DNA of 64,000 nucleotides from an uncultured Flavobacteriales bacterium (GTDB lineage Bacteria > Bacteroidota > Bacteroidia > Flavobacteriales_D > Crocinitomicaceae), in contig CAJXJK010000004.1 in NCBI GenBank assembly GCA_913054135.1, positions 186,001-250,000 on the forward strand, given 5' to 3'. Numbering within the stretch: the first letter of the stretch is position 1; each line of letters begins with the position of its first letter. This document shows, in pieces, positions 44,687 to 53,399 of this stretch. Below the pieces are notes generated by a model. It saw nothing but the letters and a program-made list of their open reading frames with translations, searched no databases and was not told the origin of the DNA. The position numbers and the translations under genes are program-made.

Positions 44687-45460
44687 CTACTTAACAGCAG
44701 CCATTGTAATAGTAATGTCTCCTGTGTAAACATCATTTGTAGATGTTGTAGTTGCTCCTCCGTTAGGTGTAATTGAGTAAGTTCCAGAATTTTGATTCAT
44801 CATTTTGACGATCATTTCTTTTCCTTTTAATTGATCAATTTCCCACGTTTCAGCAGTTTCACCAGAGTAATAGTTATTTGTCCATCCAGTTAAGTCACCA
44901 ACGTTAGTTGTAGTTGGGAAAGTTCCTGAATTATCAACAGTTACAGATGTAGTTTGATTTGAACCTGTCTCAGTAAGAGTGTTAAGGATCATTCTTTCTT
45001 TCTTCTTGTAAGAATCTTTTACTTTATCAATAAAGCTCCAGTTTCCTGTTGAAGTACTAGTACTAACTGTAGTAGTTGTAGTAGTGAAACCAGCAATATC
45101 AGAAGCACTAACAGATGTAGTGTTCATTGTGCTAGAAAAAGTACCATCTTTCATGAAACTCCAAGTAGCTTGATTTACAGTAATATTATTTGTTGAAGAA
45201 GTAGTTGTTTGACTACCTGCATCATACCAGCTATTTTCTGTTGTGATTACACCACCAGAATAAGTAGAAGTAGAAGCAGAGAAATCTCCATCAACCTCAG
45301 TATTTTGTGTGTTTCCAACATAATTGCTCATTTCCCACTCTCCAGCAACTCTTGACTTTCTAGAAGATAGGCTTAAAAAAGGGTCGTTTTCTCCTTTTTT
45401 ACAAGAAGGTGTTGCCATCATCAATCCAGCAGCAGCAAACATTAAAATCGTTTTTTTCAT
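44687..45460 (-). CDS. Ser/Thr-rich lipoprotein, possibly lipocalin-like
   Basis: A 257-residue lipoprotein (MKKTILMFAAAGLMMATPSCKK, Cys at residue 20). The opening of the mature part, RVAGEWEMSNYVGN, is the typical first strand of the lipocalin-like lipoproteins of Bacteroidota. The middle is very rich in Thr and Ser with repeated TTT codon runs (FTTTTTTVSTSTSTG), and the end has TGDITITMAAVK. A helix-strand break is visible at KVKDSYKKKERMILNTL. Function is not known; it is a separate transcription unit with promoter and terminator. Confidence 0.65.
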   Translation of the reverse strand: MKKTILMFAAAGLMMATPSCKKGENDPFLSLSSRKSRVAGEWEMSNYVGNTQNTEVDGDFSASTSTYSGGVITTENSWYDAGSQTTTSSTNNITVNQATWSFMKDGTFSSTMNTTSVSASDIAGFTTTTTTVSTSTSTGNWSFIDKVKDSYKKKERMILNTLTETGSNQTTSVTVDNSGTFPTTTNVGDLTGWTNNYYSGETAETWEIDQLKGKEMIVKMMNQNSGTYSITPNGGATTTSTNDVYTGDITITMAAVK

Positions 45461-45496
45461 TTTATAAAAGATTTGTTTAATTTAAATTAGTTAACG

Positions 45497-45504
45497 CAAA
45501 TGTA
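45497..45504 (-). promoter_or_regulatory. -7 box of lipoprotein 44687-45460
   Basis: TACATTTG on the minus strand fits TAnnTTTG exactly, 36 bases before the start codon. No TTG -33 element at proper spacing. Confidence 0.45.
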
Positions 45505-45518
45505 AAAAAAAGGTTGGT

Positions 45519-45571
45519 ATTAATGCAGAACAGCCACTAAACGTTTTGCTTAGTGGCTGTTCTGCATTAAT
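45519..45571 (-). terminator. 22-bp perfect inverted repeat after peroxiredoxin gene
   Basis: Arms 45519-45540 and 45550-45571 are perfectly complementary over 22 bases with a 9-base loop. It begins 13 bases after the peroxiredoxin stop codon (minus strand), and is followed by ACCAACC then eight T residues. The T tract is 7 bases off the stem, so termination may be imperfect; the length of the stem is unusual for a plain terminator. Confidence 0.75.
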
Positions 45572-45584
45572 GAATTTTAACAGC

Positions 45585-46217
45585 TTAATGCTTCGCTAAA
45601 TAGTCAGCAACACCATCAAATGATGCAGTCATACCATCTTTGCCTTCGCTCCAGTTAGCTGGACAAACTTCTCCATTTTCTTCGAAGAAATTAAGTGCAT
45701 CTACCATTCTAAGGGCCTCATCAACGTTTCTACCAAGTGGTAAATCGTTAACTAATTGATGTCTTACAACACCTGCTTTATCAATTAAGAATAAACCACG
45801 GTACGCAATCATTGTGTTGGTAGCAACTAATTCTCCTTCAGCTGTGTAATCGTATTCTCCTAATAGCACGTCATATGCATCAGAAATTGTTTTATTCGTA
45901 TCAGCTACGATTGGATACTTAACACCTTTGATACCTCCGGCATTCTTATCCATTTGTAACCATCCCCAGTGAGACTCTTCAGTATCTGTTGAACAAGCAA
46001 CCACTTTCGTTCCTTTTGCTTCGAACTGATCTAAAACAGCTTGAAACGCGTGTAATTCACTAGGACAAACAAATGTGAAATCTTTTGGGTAAAAGAATAA
46101 AACAACATAGTTTTTTCCTATAAACTGATCTAAAGAAAAGTCGTTTACTATTTCTCCACCGTTCACTACAGCTGGTGCTGAAAATGAAGGTGCTTTTTTT
46201 CCTACTAATACTCCCAT
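45585..46217 (-). CDS. 2-Cys peroxiredoxin (AhpC/TSA)
   Basis: A 210-residue peroxiredoxin that reduces hydrogen peroxide and organic peroxides. The peroxidatic Cys51 is in FYPKDFTFVCPSELHAF, and the resolving Cys185 in ENGEVCPANWSEG. GGIKGVKYPI near residue 108 stands for the GGLG-type loop of sensitive (inactivation-prone) peroxiredoxins, and the C-terminus has an extra tail DGVADYLAKH, so it is a typical 2-Cys Prx1 type. A -7 box (46255-46262) precedes it. No AhpF or thioredoxin gene lies nearby. Confidence 0.95.
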   Translation of the reverse strand: MGVLVGKKAPSFSAPAVVNGGEIVNDFSLDQFIGKNYVVLFFYPKDFTFVCPSELHAFQAVLDQFEAKGTKVVACSTDTEESHWGWLQMDKNAGGIKGVKYPIVADTNKTISDAYDVLLGEYDYTAEGELVATNTMIAYRGLFLIDKAGVVRHQLVNDLPLGRNVDEALRMVDALNFFEENGEVCPANWSEGKDGMTASFDGVADYLAKH

Positions 46218-46254
46218 TTTATCTTTATAATTTGATTGTTAATTTTTCTACGTA

Positions 46255-46262
46255 CAAAGTTA
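46255..46262 (-). promoter_or_regulatory. -7 box of peroxiredoxin gene
   Basis: TAACTTTG on the minus strand matches TAnnTTTG, 37 bases before the start codon. A TTG at 46289-46287 is 24 bases upstream of it, slightly beyond the usual spacing. Confidence 0.5.
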
Positions 46263-46310
46263 GTTAGAATTTGAACAAATAGCATCCAATTAGGTTCACT
46301 AAAAGTGTTA

Positions 46311-47009
46311 CTAAGTCGTTAAAATTCCAACAACAAATCCACCAATGATAGCCAATAACTTAAAGGCATTTATTTTGTGACCTTCGCTTGATTCAAAGAT
46401 AATGGTCGTTGAAATGTGCAAGAACATCCCTATTGCGATTGCAAGTATATAATCAGGATTAATGCTCAACTGTGAAATAATTGGCTCACCTAATAACAGG
46501 CCTAAAGGTGCCATAAGAGCAAATATGCCGACATAAAGCCAAGACTGAAGTCTCTCAAAACCAGACGCTCTAAAAATGGTCATCAATGCCACCGCGACTG
46601 GAATTTTATGCAAAAACACTCCCCAAAATAAATCAGTGACATGTCCATGACCATGATGATCAAGAGGTATAGATTCAATGAAGGCATGTAATGAAAGCGA
46701 AATAAAAATCGCCATTGGAAATACCTTAGAAGACTCTGAATGAATATGAGTATGTCCATGTTCAGCACCCTGAGAAAAGTACTCTAATACAAGCTGAAGT
46801 AAGAACCCTACTAATATGAAGTAACCTGCCTTAATGCCTAATTCATGGTAAGTTTCAGGTAAAATATGAGTAAAAATTATTGTCAACAGATATCCACCGG
46901 AAAATGACAGTAGTAACTTTAGATGCTTTTTATTCTTAAAAAGATCTACTAAGAACCCTCCGATAATTACCGAAGAAAAAAGGACAGCTATTTTAAACCA
47001 AATATCCAT
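46311..47009 (-). CDS. ZIP family metal transporter
   Basis: A 232-residue ZIP protein with about eight helices. Metal-binding words are SLHAFIESIPLDHHGHGHV and FLHKIPVAVALMTI (the HxxP-type motif of helix 5), and a His-rich loop HGHTHIHSES near residue 85. ZIP proteins bring zinc, iron or manganese into the cytoplasm. The ATG follows directly on the stop of the methyltransferase gene (TAAATG), so the two are co-transcribed, but no functional link is apparent. Confidence 0.88.
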   Translation of the reverse strand: MDIWFKIAVLFSSVIIGGFLVDLFKNKKHLKLLLSFSGGYLLTIIFTHILPETYHELGIKAGYFILVGFLLQLVLEYFSQGAEHGHTHIHSESSKVFPMAIFISLSLHAFIESIPLDHHGHGHVTDLFWGVFLHKIPVAVALMTIFRASGFERLQSWLYVGIFALMAPLGLLLGEPIISQLSINPDYILAIAIGMFLHISTTIIFESSEGHKINAFKLLAIIGGFVVGILTT

Positions 47010-47735
47010 TTACTTTTTTGTTGCTTTTATTATTAGTCGATCTGATTTTGTAACATCAAAGCTATCCAAATCATAAGAACCATAGACGTCTGTAATTTCA
47101 AAACCTTCATTCTCTAATGCTTTTTCAAAGAAATCAAATTCGAGTGCAGCCACTTTTTCTTGATAGTTATAGTCATCTCCGTCAGTAAACTCAATTGTTT
47201 TAATGATAAACCCATTTTCTAAGGTCTTATTAATTTTAAAATCAATTGATTCACAAGACTTAGTTTCATTGACAGGTAATGAGTCGATCACCTTTTTCAC
47301 GTTTAAGAAATCAATCACGAAGATTCCACCCTTTTTCAAATAAGAATTTACAGAGCTAATCACCTTTTGATTGTCATCTTGATTTTCAAAATATCCAAAG
47401 CTTGTAAACAAATTCAATACCACATCAAATGAAACTCCTGCCATTTGATCTCTCATGTCATGAATTTCAAAGTTTAGCGTCTCATTTTCGAATTGTTTTG
47501 CGAATTCTATACTTTGATCAGATAAATCAACGCCCTTTACCGAAAAACCTTTTTCGTTTAAATAGCGAGAGTGACGACCTTTACCACAACATAAATCAAG
47601 AAGGTAAGAATCAGGATTTACATCAATAACGTCAACGAGCTTATCAATAAAGTCTTTTGCTTCATGCTCGTTTCTATTGCCATAGAGCATGTGATAGTAT
47701 TTCGTATTAAACCAAGAGGCGAACCAATCTGCCAT
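47010..47735 (-). CDS. class I SAM methyltransferase
   Basis: A 241-residue methyltransferase. I chose ATG at 47735 over a TTG one codon upstream. The SAM loop is YLLDLCCGKGRHSRYLNE near residue 45, with VKGVDLSDQSIEFAK as motif II and VVLNLFTSFGYFE as motif IV, and a GGIFVIDFLNVK strand later. This is the general SAM methyltransferase shape of the methyltransf_25 type; the substrate is unknown. It is followed at once by the ZIP transporter gene. The gene before it (47846) is divergent. Confidence 0.85.
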   Translation of the reverse strand: MADWFASWFNTKYYHMLYGNRNEHEAKDFIDKLVDVIDVNPDSYLLDLCCGKGRHSRYLNEKGFSVKGVDLSDQSIEFAKQFENETLNFEIHDMRDQMAGVSFDVVLNLFTSFGYFENQDDNQKVISSVNSYLKKGGIFVIDFLNVKKVIDSLPVNETKSCESIDFKINKTLENGFIIKTIEFTDGDDYNYQEKVAALEFDFFEKALENEGFEITDVYGSYDLDSFDVTKSDRLIIKATKK

Positions 47736-47820
47736 CAAAATAAATTTTGTGCAAAATTAACAACCTTTTCAGTAAACAGTAAAAATAAAGCTGTGAATCT
47801 AATTCGTCTAAATTATTTTA

Positions 47821-47828
47821 TATATTTG
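47821..47828 (+). promoter_or_regulatory. -7 box of siaB-siaC operon
   Basis: TATATTTG matches TAnnTTTG, 17 bases before the GTG start of the SiaB gene. A -33 TTG was not found in the expected place. Confidence 0.5.
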
Positions 47829-47845
47829 CTTGCACGTAGTTTATA

Positions 47846-48394
47846 GTGGACAACAAAGTATTCGACATATACAAGCAGTTAGAAGAGAAGAATGTTCTTT
47901 TATCTTTTAAAGGAATGATAACCTCTGAGCTGTTAACCACGATTTTACAGATAATGGAGTCTAAAATGGACCACATTGATGAAAAACCGAAGGTTAAGAA
48001 AAAGGTATTCAACATTTTAGTTGAATGCTTACAGAATCTTTATCACCACATTGACCAAGAAGATTTCGTACATGTTCCTACCGAGGATAAGTCAGCATTA
48101 CTGATGATTGCCAAGGCAAATAGCGAATACGTAATTACTACTGGTAACTACATGAAAACCTCAGATGTTGAACCACTAAAAGGGAAACTTGACTTAGTAA
48201 ACAGTATGGATAAAGCTGAATTAAAGGCTTATTACAAACAAGTTTTAAGTGAAGGTTCGCTTTCAAGTAAGGGAACAGCAGGATTGGGGATGATAGATAT
48301 AGCAAGAAAGTCGGGTGAGAAATTAGATTACAATTTTATGCCTATTAATGAAATAACAACTTTTTTTAGTTTAGCTGTTAAAATAGCTGAGTAA
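47846..48394 (+). CDS. siaB: SiaB-family protein kinase (DUF6272)
   Basis: A 182-residue protein starting at GTG. It resembles the SiaB/DUF6272 family, histidine-kinase-like ATPases that phosphorylate a threonine of SiaC. Visible words are VFNILVECLQNLYHHIDQE (the N box with conserved Asn, near residue 52), a late GLGMIDIARKSGEKLDY (the G box) and a typical C-terminal strand TFFSLAVKIAE. It is followed 6 bases later by a SiaC-like gene, the natural pair. In Pseudomonas these regulate the SiaD diguanylate cyclase; no SiaA or SiaD is found here. Confidence 0.85.
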   Translation: MDNKVFDIYKQLEEKNVLLSFKGMITSELLTTILQIMESKMDHIDEKPKVKKKVFNILVECLQNLYHHIDQEDFVHVPTEDKSALLMIAKANSEYVITTGNYMKTSDVEPLKGKLDLVNSMDKAELKAYYKQVLSEGSLSSKGTAGLGMIDIARKSGEKLDYNFMPINEITTFFSLAVKIAE

Positions 48395-48400
48395 TAACAA

Positions 48401-48790
48401 ATGAATATGGAAAATTTAACTTTAGAAGGATCAGCAAAAACACCAACAGTAAGTTTCGATAGCGAGAATGGTGTTTTAGAATTAAAAGGAAGATCAATCC
48501 CTGAAAACTCAATTGAGTTTTACAAACCGTTGAACGATTGGATTGATGCATATGCTGCCTCTCCTAAGCCGAACACGATTGTGGACGTCAAGTTAGAGTA
48601 CTTTAACACATCTTCATCTAAATGTATTCTTGATTTATTCAAGCAATTAGAGAAGTTAAATGCTGGAAACACTGAAGTAAAGGTGAACTGGTATTTTGAA
48701 GAAGATGATGAAGATATGGAAGAAGCTGGTGAAGATTACCAAGCGATAATCGATCTTCCGTTCAAAATGATCGAAGTAGAAGAAATCTAA
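48401..48790 (+). CDS. siaC: SiaC-family phosphoprotein (DUF1987)
   Basis: A 129-residue SiaC protein, substrate of the SiaB kinase. The family opening (TPTVSFDSENGVLELKGRSIPENS) is followed by FYKPLNDWIDAY and LEYFNTSSSKCILDLF. The Thr in YFNTSS is residue 70, or 68 if ATG at 48407 (second Met) is used; the Pseudomonas SiaC is phosphorylated at Thr68 in the same motif. I therefore find the site conserved. It is likely a switch protein controlling some partner that is not in this window. Start ATG at 48401 is 6 bases after siaB. Confidence 0.88.
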   Translation: MNMENLTLEGSAKTPTVSFDSENGVLELKGRSIPENSIEFYKPLNDWIDAYAASPKPNTIVDVKLEYFNTSSSKCILDLFKQLEKLNAGNTEVKVNWYFEEDDEDMEEAGEDYQAIIDLPFKMIEVEEI

Positions 48791-48814
48791 AATTGACCTT
48801 TCGCCTCAGGCGTT

Positions 48815-49405
48815 ATGGAAAACATTATAACGATCGGGATAACCGGTGGTATAGGATCTGGTAAATCATTTGTTTGCCGAATCATAGCTGCCATGGGTTA
48901 TCCCGTTTTTTATTCTGACCAGGCTGCTAAAGATATAATGGTCAATTCTACCGAAGCCATTAAAGAAATCAAAGCAGTTTTTGGAAATGAGGCATACACC
49001 AGTTCTGGTGAACTCAATAAAAAATATCTTTCAACAAAAATATTCTCAGATGCTTCTCTGAGAGATGAAATAAACAAAATCGTTCACCCAAAAGTGAGAG
49101 CGGCATTTCTACAAATGGCGCAGGATTCTGATTCGAAAATCATCTTTAACGAAGCGGCCATTTTCTTTGAAACTGGTGCTCACGTAAATTTTGATAGGAT
49201 GATATTGGTTGCTGCTCCTAAAGAAGTTAGAACAAAAAGAGTGATGATGAGAGACGGAATTTCTAAAGAAGCCGTTGAAAGTAGAATGAAAGCACAGTGG
49301 CCAGATGAAAAGAAAGCAGAGCTAGCAGACTTTATCATTAATAATGATGAATTACAACTGCTGCTTCCTCAAATTGAAAACGTAATTTTCAAAATTCTTG
49401 AATGA
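48815..49405 (+). CDS. coaE: dephospho-CoA kinase
   Basis: A 196-residue kinase that adds phosphate to the 3' hydroxyl of dephospho-CoA, the last step of CoA synthesis. The P-loop GITGGIGSGKS is at residues 8-18; the next motif is FYSDQAAKDIMV, and near residue 85 IVHPKVRAAF and a late RMKAQWPDEKKAELADFIINND are seen as in other CoaE. It overlaps the next gene by 4 bases (ATGA). Confidence 0.96.
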   Translation: MENIITIGITGGIGSGKSFVCRIIAAMGYPVFYSDQAAKDIMVNSTEAIKEIKAVFGNEAYTSSGELNKKYLSTKIFSDASLRDEINKIVHPKVRAAFLQMAQDSDSKIIFNEAAIFFETGAHVNFDRMILVAAPKEVRTKRVMMRDGISKEAVESRMKAQWPDEKKAELADFIINNDELQLLLPQIENVIFKILE

Positions 49406-50868
49406 GCCTTCCAATTTACAATTCAAAGCAGATGTCAAATTGGGACGCATTCACCATTTTGAATGAGCCCGTTTCTTCATTGGATTTGATGGAAAGAGCA
49501 GCTAGTCTCGCTTGTAAACAAATTCTTGGCAACAACCTATTCTCCTCTGCTGCTATCGTTTGTGGCCCCGGAAATAATGGAGGTGATGGTTTGGTGATAG
49601 CGAGATTACTGCACGAATGTGGCAAAAAAGTGAAGGTATATTATCTAGATTCACTTAATTATTCGGACGACTTTAAAGCTAACCTTGAAAAACTTCCGAA
49701 GAAAATTGAGACAACAAAAATCAATGATATCTTCAGTGAAGACAGCTTTTCTGATGATATCATCATTGATTGCCTTTTTGGTACTGGACTCAAGGGACCA
49801 ATTCAAGGAATTACTTCAAAAGTAGTTGAAACAATCAATTGCTCAAATGCAAAAGTCATAGCCATTGACATACCTTCTGGATTAGCATCAGAAGGAGTGA
49901 GTCAATACAGTGAAACGACCGTTCGATCCACATTAACATTGACATTCATGTCACCAAAGATGTCTTTTTTTTATGCCGAGAACAATCAATTTATTGGTGA
50001 TTTTGTAGTCTTGAATATTGACTTACATCCAAATTTTTCTGAAACACCATTTGCCTATTTTCTTAGGAGAGAAGACATTCAATTAAAGAAAAGACAAACT
50101 TTTGACCACAAGGGAATATCGGGTTATTTGACTTTAATTGCAGGTTCAGTAAAAATGCCTGGAGCAGCAATTCTATCTGCTCGAAGCGCTATGAAAACTG
50201 GTGCAGGATATGTGGATACCATCACTACACCTGAATCTAAACAGGCCCTAATGGTTAGCCAAGCTGAAGTTATATGCCAGCTAAATTCTGATTACGAAAT
50301 TTCAGCAAAAACTAAGGCAATTGCAATTGGACCTGGACTTGGAAAAGATGAGTTGGTATCTAAACTATTAATTGAAGCGCTTAAAACTGAACTACCTATA
50401 GTTCTTGATGCTGATGCCATCAACATGATTGCTGAAAATGATGAGCTTTTAAAATTGCTCCCTAAGAATGCCATTTTCACTCCTCATCTTGGAGAATTGG
50501 AAAGACTTCTTGGCACATCCAAAGATTCAGAAGAAACATTAATTAAACAAATCGCTTTTTCTAAATCACATTCTGTCTATGTGATTCAAAAAGGTGCATT
50601 TTCTAAGTTGACAACTCCTGAAGGTAAAGTGTTTATTAACTCGACAGGAAACCCAGGGATGGCTTCTGCTGGAATGGGTGATGTATTAACAGGAATTATT
50701 GGAAGTTTGTTAGCTCAAGGAAGCTCTGCAGAAGAAGCTGCAAAGTGTGGAATGTTTATTCATGGCTATGCGGCTGATTTACATGCCTACCAAAAAGGTG
50801 AAATTGGATTACTTGCTTCTGATGTTATTGATCTATTGCCTGAGGCAATGAATAGCTTTTCAATCTAG
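49402..50868 (+). CDS. nnr: bifunctional NAD(P)H-hydrate repair enzyme
   Basis: A 488-residue fusion of NnrE (epimerase) and NnrD (ADP/ATP-dependent dehydratase), which repair hydrated NADH and NADPH. The N-terminal half has VCGPGNNGGDGLVIARLL (residues 53-70) and IIDCLFGTGLKGPI near residue 115. The C-terminal half has LIAGSVKMPGAAILSARSA near residue 250, VLDADAIN near residue 335, TPHLGELERLLG and the ATP site NPGMASAGMGDVLTGIIGS (GMGD at about 424-427). Overlap with coaE suggests co-translation; the pairing of two cofactor maintenance enzymes is sensible. Confidence 0.96.
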   Translation: MSLPIYNSKQMSNWDAFTILNEPVSSLDLMERAASLACKQILGNNLFSSAAIVCGPGNNGGDGLVIARLLHECGKKVKVYYLDSLNYSDDFKANLEKLPKKIETTKINDIFSEDSFSDDIIIDCLFGTGLKGPIQGITSKVVETINCSNAKVIAIDIPSGLASEGVSQYSETTVRSTLTLTFMSPKMSFFYAENNQFIGDFVVLNIDLHPNFSETPFAYFLRREDIQLKKRQTFDHKGISGYLTLIAGSVKMPGAAILSARSAMKTGAGYVDTITTPESKQALMVSQAEVICQLNSDYEISAKTKAIAIGPGLGKDELVSKLLIEALKTELPIVLDADAINMIAENDELLKLLPKNAIFTPHLGELERLLGTSKDSEETLIKQIAFSKSHSVYVIQKGAFSKLTTPEGKVFINSTGNPGMASAGMGDVLTGIIGSLLAQGSSAEEAAKCGMFIHGYAADLHAYQKGEIGLLASDVIDLLPEAMNSFSI

Positions 50869-51650
50869 AACCTCAACGTCAAGCCCGCGTGAACTCCGAG
50901 TCCGAACATCTTATGTTCAATTGGCTTAGACTTAGGGTCGTATGTGTTAATCAAGTTATATCTGAATTCAGGGTATAAAGTAAATCCAACCCAATCTAGA
51001 TTGTAAGTGACCCCAAAACCAGCATTTGATTGCACATTGAAAGTTGATAATTTTTCTTTTATAAGCTCTGTCTCACTAATCACAGACAAACCTTGTTTGG
51101 TATTGTAAGATTCGTTAAACCTTACATTAAGAAGGTTAAGAGGAGTAAGACCTACAAATCCGAAGAATTGTATTTTATCTCCAGTGGTGAACCTCAATTT
51201 AATAGGCACTCCCAATTGCATATAGGTATTCGAGAAAAAATAAGTTGAGTCAGAATCTGGATCATCAAAATTATAATTCTCCTTTTGTCCAAAATAGGAA
51301 ATCCCCATATCCAAGCTTATGTAATCATTCAAATCCATCAATATTCCAAGCGTTAAGCCGCCTGATCCTCCAGGAGTTTGATCATTCCAAGTTTCATAAG
51401 AATTGAAAGGAGAGTTATCGGTAAATGATCTGTGTCCATAATTATACATTCCTGTTAGGTAATATGTTGTGCCATTTAAGCTGTCTCTTTCGAACTCCTT
51501 TTTCTCTTTTTTCGGCTTCTCTTTTTTCTCGTCTTCAGAGCCCATTTCACCAGAAACGATTTGAGAATGAGAAGAGAAGGATAAAAAACAAAGCAACAAA
51601 AAAGTCAGTCTTGCAGGTAAAAAAATATTACTCTTATATTTGAAACGCAT
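50865..51650 (-). CDS. outer membrane beta-barrel protein
   Basis: A 261-residue exported protein with a signal peptide ending about residue 30 (LSFSSHSQ), then a short Lys/Glu-rich linker (EDEKKEKPKKEKKEFER) and a barrel. Strands are typical of the outer membrane beta-barrel (PorT-like) domain: TYYLTGMYNYGHRS, GGLTLGILMDLNDYISLDMG and a final MFGLGVHAGLTLRF ending in Phe, as barrel proteins do. It overlaps nnr by 4 bases (convergent). Function is not known. Confidence 0.75.
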   Translation of the reverse strand: MRFKYKSNIFLPARLTFLLLCFLSFSSHSQIVSGEMGSEDEKKEKPKKEKKEFERDSLNGTTYYLTGMYNYGHRSFTDNSPFNSYETWNDQTPGGSGGLTLGILMDLNDYISLDMGISYFGQKENYNFDDPDSDSTYFFSNTYMQLGVPIKLRFTTGDKIQFFGFVGLTPLNLLNVRFNESYNTKQGLSVISETELIKEKLSTFNVQSNAGFGVTYNLDWVGFTLYPEFRYNLINTYDPKSKPIEHKMFGLGVHAGLTLRF

Positions 51651-51748
51651 GCAGCAAAAATAAAAGAAATCTACTTAACGAACTCACTTACCTTTTAATC
51701 TGATTCTAAAACTGATTAAATGGGATGCATTATTTATTTAAACAAAAA

Positions 51749-52339
51749 ATGAAATTAACTTTTAACTCTCCGGTCATACTTATATTCTCAGCTATTTGTG
51801 CTGGTGTTTACTTATTGCAATCAATGGGGATTAGCGGAGATTTATTTGTTTTAAAACCTAGCTGGGATATGTCAAATCCCGTTTGGTATTTCAGAATTTT
51901 CTCTCACGTAGTTGGACACGCTAATATGGAACACCTGATGGGTAACTTGGCATTTATATTACTTCTTGGACCAATTGTAGAAGAGAAATACGGCGCGAAA
52001 AATTTGATAATTATGATGTTCAGTACAGCCTTATTGACTGGGCTGATTCATATCACATTTTCAAACTCAGGTTTACTGGGGGCAAGTGGGATCGTGTTTA
52101 TGTTAATATTACTCGTTTCATTGGTGAACTTTAAAAACAAAGAAATTCCACTGACGTTTGTTCTAATTGTATTAGTATACATTGGTAAAGAAGTAATTGG
52201 TACATTCTCTGATGATCAGGTTGCGCACTCAACACACATTGTAGGTGGAATTGTTGGTGCGGCATTCGGTTTCATGTTGAAGAACAAAAAGGGTGCAAAA
52301 AAATCCACAAGTGGTGATATTGATATATTGAAACCATAA
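51749..52339 (+). CDS. rhomboid intramembrane serine protease
   Basis: A 196-residue rhomboid. The longest frame begins 8 codons upstream, but ATG at 51749 (MKLTFNSPVILIFSAI) is the standard start. Catalytic Ser113 (LLGASGIVFML) and His163 (THIVGGIVGAAFG) are both present, along with HANMEHLMGNLAFILLLG near residue 57. It is the second rhomboid of the window and has fewer helices before the GASG motif than the one at 30523. Substrate unknown. Confidence 0.92.
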   Translation: MKLTFNSPVILIFSAICAGVYLLQSMGISGDLFVLKPSWDMSNPVWYFRIFSHVVGHANMEHLMGNLAFILLLGPIVEEKYGAKNLIIMMFSTALLTGLIHITFSNSGLLGASGIVFMLILLVSLVNFKNKEIPLTFVLIVLVYIGKEVIGTFSDDQVAHSTHIVGGIVGAAFGFMLKNKKGAKKSTSGDIDILKP

Positions 52340-52413
52340 GAAGCATAATAAAAAGTTAAAGCCGCCTTAATTATAATCCCTTTTCATTAAATTTACTCAA
52401 CACAAATCACAGT

Positions 52414-53382
52414 ATGGAACAACTATCAGACAAAGAGGGAGTAGATTTATTAGTTAAAAAGTATAACGAATTAAAAAGTGAGATCCACAAAGTTATTGTT
52501 GGACAGGACGAAGTAGTTCAGCAAGTACTCATGTCAGTATTCTCAAACGGACATAGTCTTTTAGTTGGTGTTCCGGGACTTGCAAAAACATTACTAATTC
52601 AAACGATTTCAGATTCACTTGGACTTTCTTTCAAGAGAATTCAGTTTACGCCAGATTTGATGCCATCAGACATTGTGGGTTCAGAAATATTAGATGAATC
52701 AAGAAATTTTAAGTTCATCAAAGGTCCCATTTTCGCGAACATAGTTCTTGCAGATGAGATTAACAGAACACCTCCCAAAACTCAAGCAGCACTTTTAGAA
52801 GCAATGCAAGAGAAAACGGTAACAGCTGCCGGAACAAAATATGAATTAGACAAGCCATTCTTTGTATTGGCAACTCAAAACCCAATTGAGCAAGAAGGAA
52901 CATATCCTTTACCAGAAGCACAATTGGATAGGTTCATGTTTAATATTTGGGTTGACTATCCGACCTTTGAAGAGGAAATATCAATCGTAAAGAATACAAC
53001 ATCAAATAAGAAAACGGAATTAAAGTCAATTCTAAATGGAGAAGAGATCATTTATTTCCAAGACCTTATTAGGAGAATACCTGTACCAGATGCAGTTTAC
53101 GAATATGCCGTTAAGTTAGTTGCGAAAACAAGAAAAACAGGTGGTCACACTCACCCCTTAACTGAGAAGTACTTGGATTGGGGAGCTGGACCTAGAGCTT
53201 CACAATACTTGATTATTGGCGCAAAGTGTTATGCCGCAATTAAAGGGAAATACTCGCCTGATATTGAAGATGTAAAAGCCGTAGCCTACCCTATTTTGAG
53301 ACACAGAGTAGTAAGAAACTACAGAGCCGAAGCTGAAGGGTATACAATTGAAAAAATAATCAGTGAATTGATGGAACCTTAG
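52414..53382 (+). CDS. MoxR-family AAA+ ATPase
   Basis: A 322-residue MoxR ATPase (AAA_3). Walker A GVPGLAKT is at 52-59, Walker B VLADEI at 111-116, followed by NRTPPKTQAALLEAMQE (sensor and arginine region), and QNPIEQEGTYPLPEAQLDRF. MoxR proteins act as chaperones for metal insertion or protein complex assembly and usually lie before DUF58 and von Willebrand genes; here the next two genes are instead four-cysteine membrane proteins, a change from the common layout. Confidence 0.95.
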   Translation: MEQLSDKEGVDLLVKKYNELKSEIHKVIVGQDEVVQQVLMSVFSNGHSLLVGVPGLAKTLLIQTISDSLGLSFKRIQFTPDLMPSDIVGSEILDESRNFKFIKGPIFANIVLADEINRTPPKTQAALLEAMQEKTVTAAGTKYELDKPFFVLATQNPIEQEGTYPLPEAQLDRFMFNIWVDYPTFEEEISIVKNTTSNKKTELKSILNGEEIIYFQDLIRRIPVPDAVYEYAVKLVAKTRKTGGHTHPLTEKYLDWGAGPRASQYLIIGAKCYAAIKGKYSPDIEDVKAVAYPILRHRVVRNYRAEAEGYTIEKIISELMEP

Positions 53383-53399
53383 TATTCACAGTTTAGATC

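Noticed and set aside
45060-45130. Short-period repeat in the lipoprotein gene at 44687
   Set aside because: The repeated triplets encode a Thr/Ser run within an intact coding frame; this is protein low complexity rather than a DNA repeat element.
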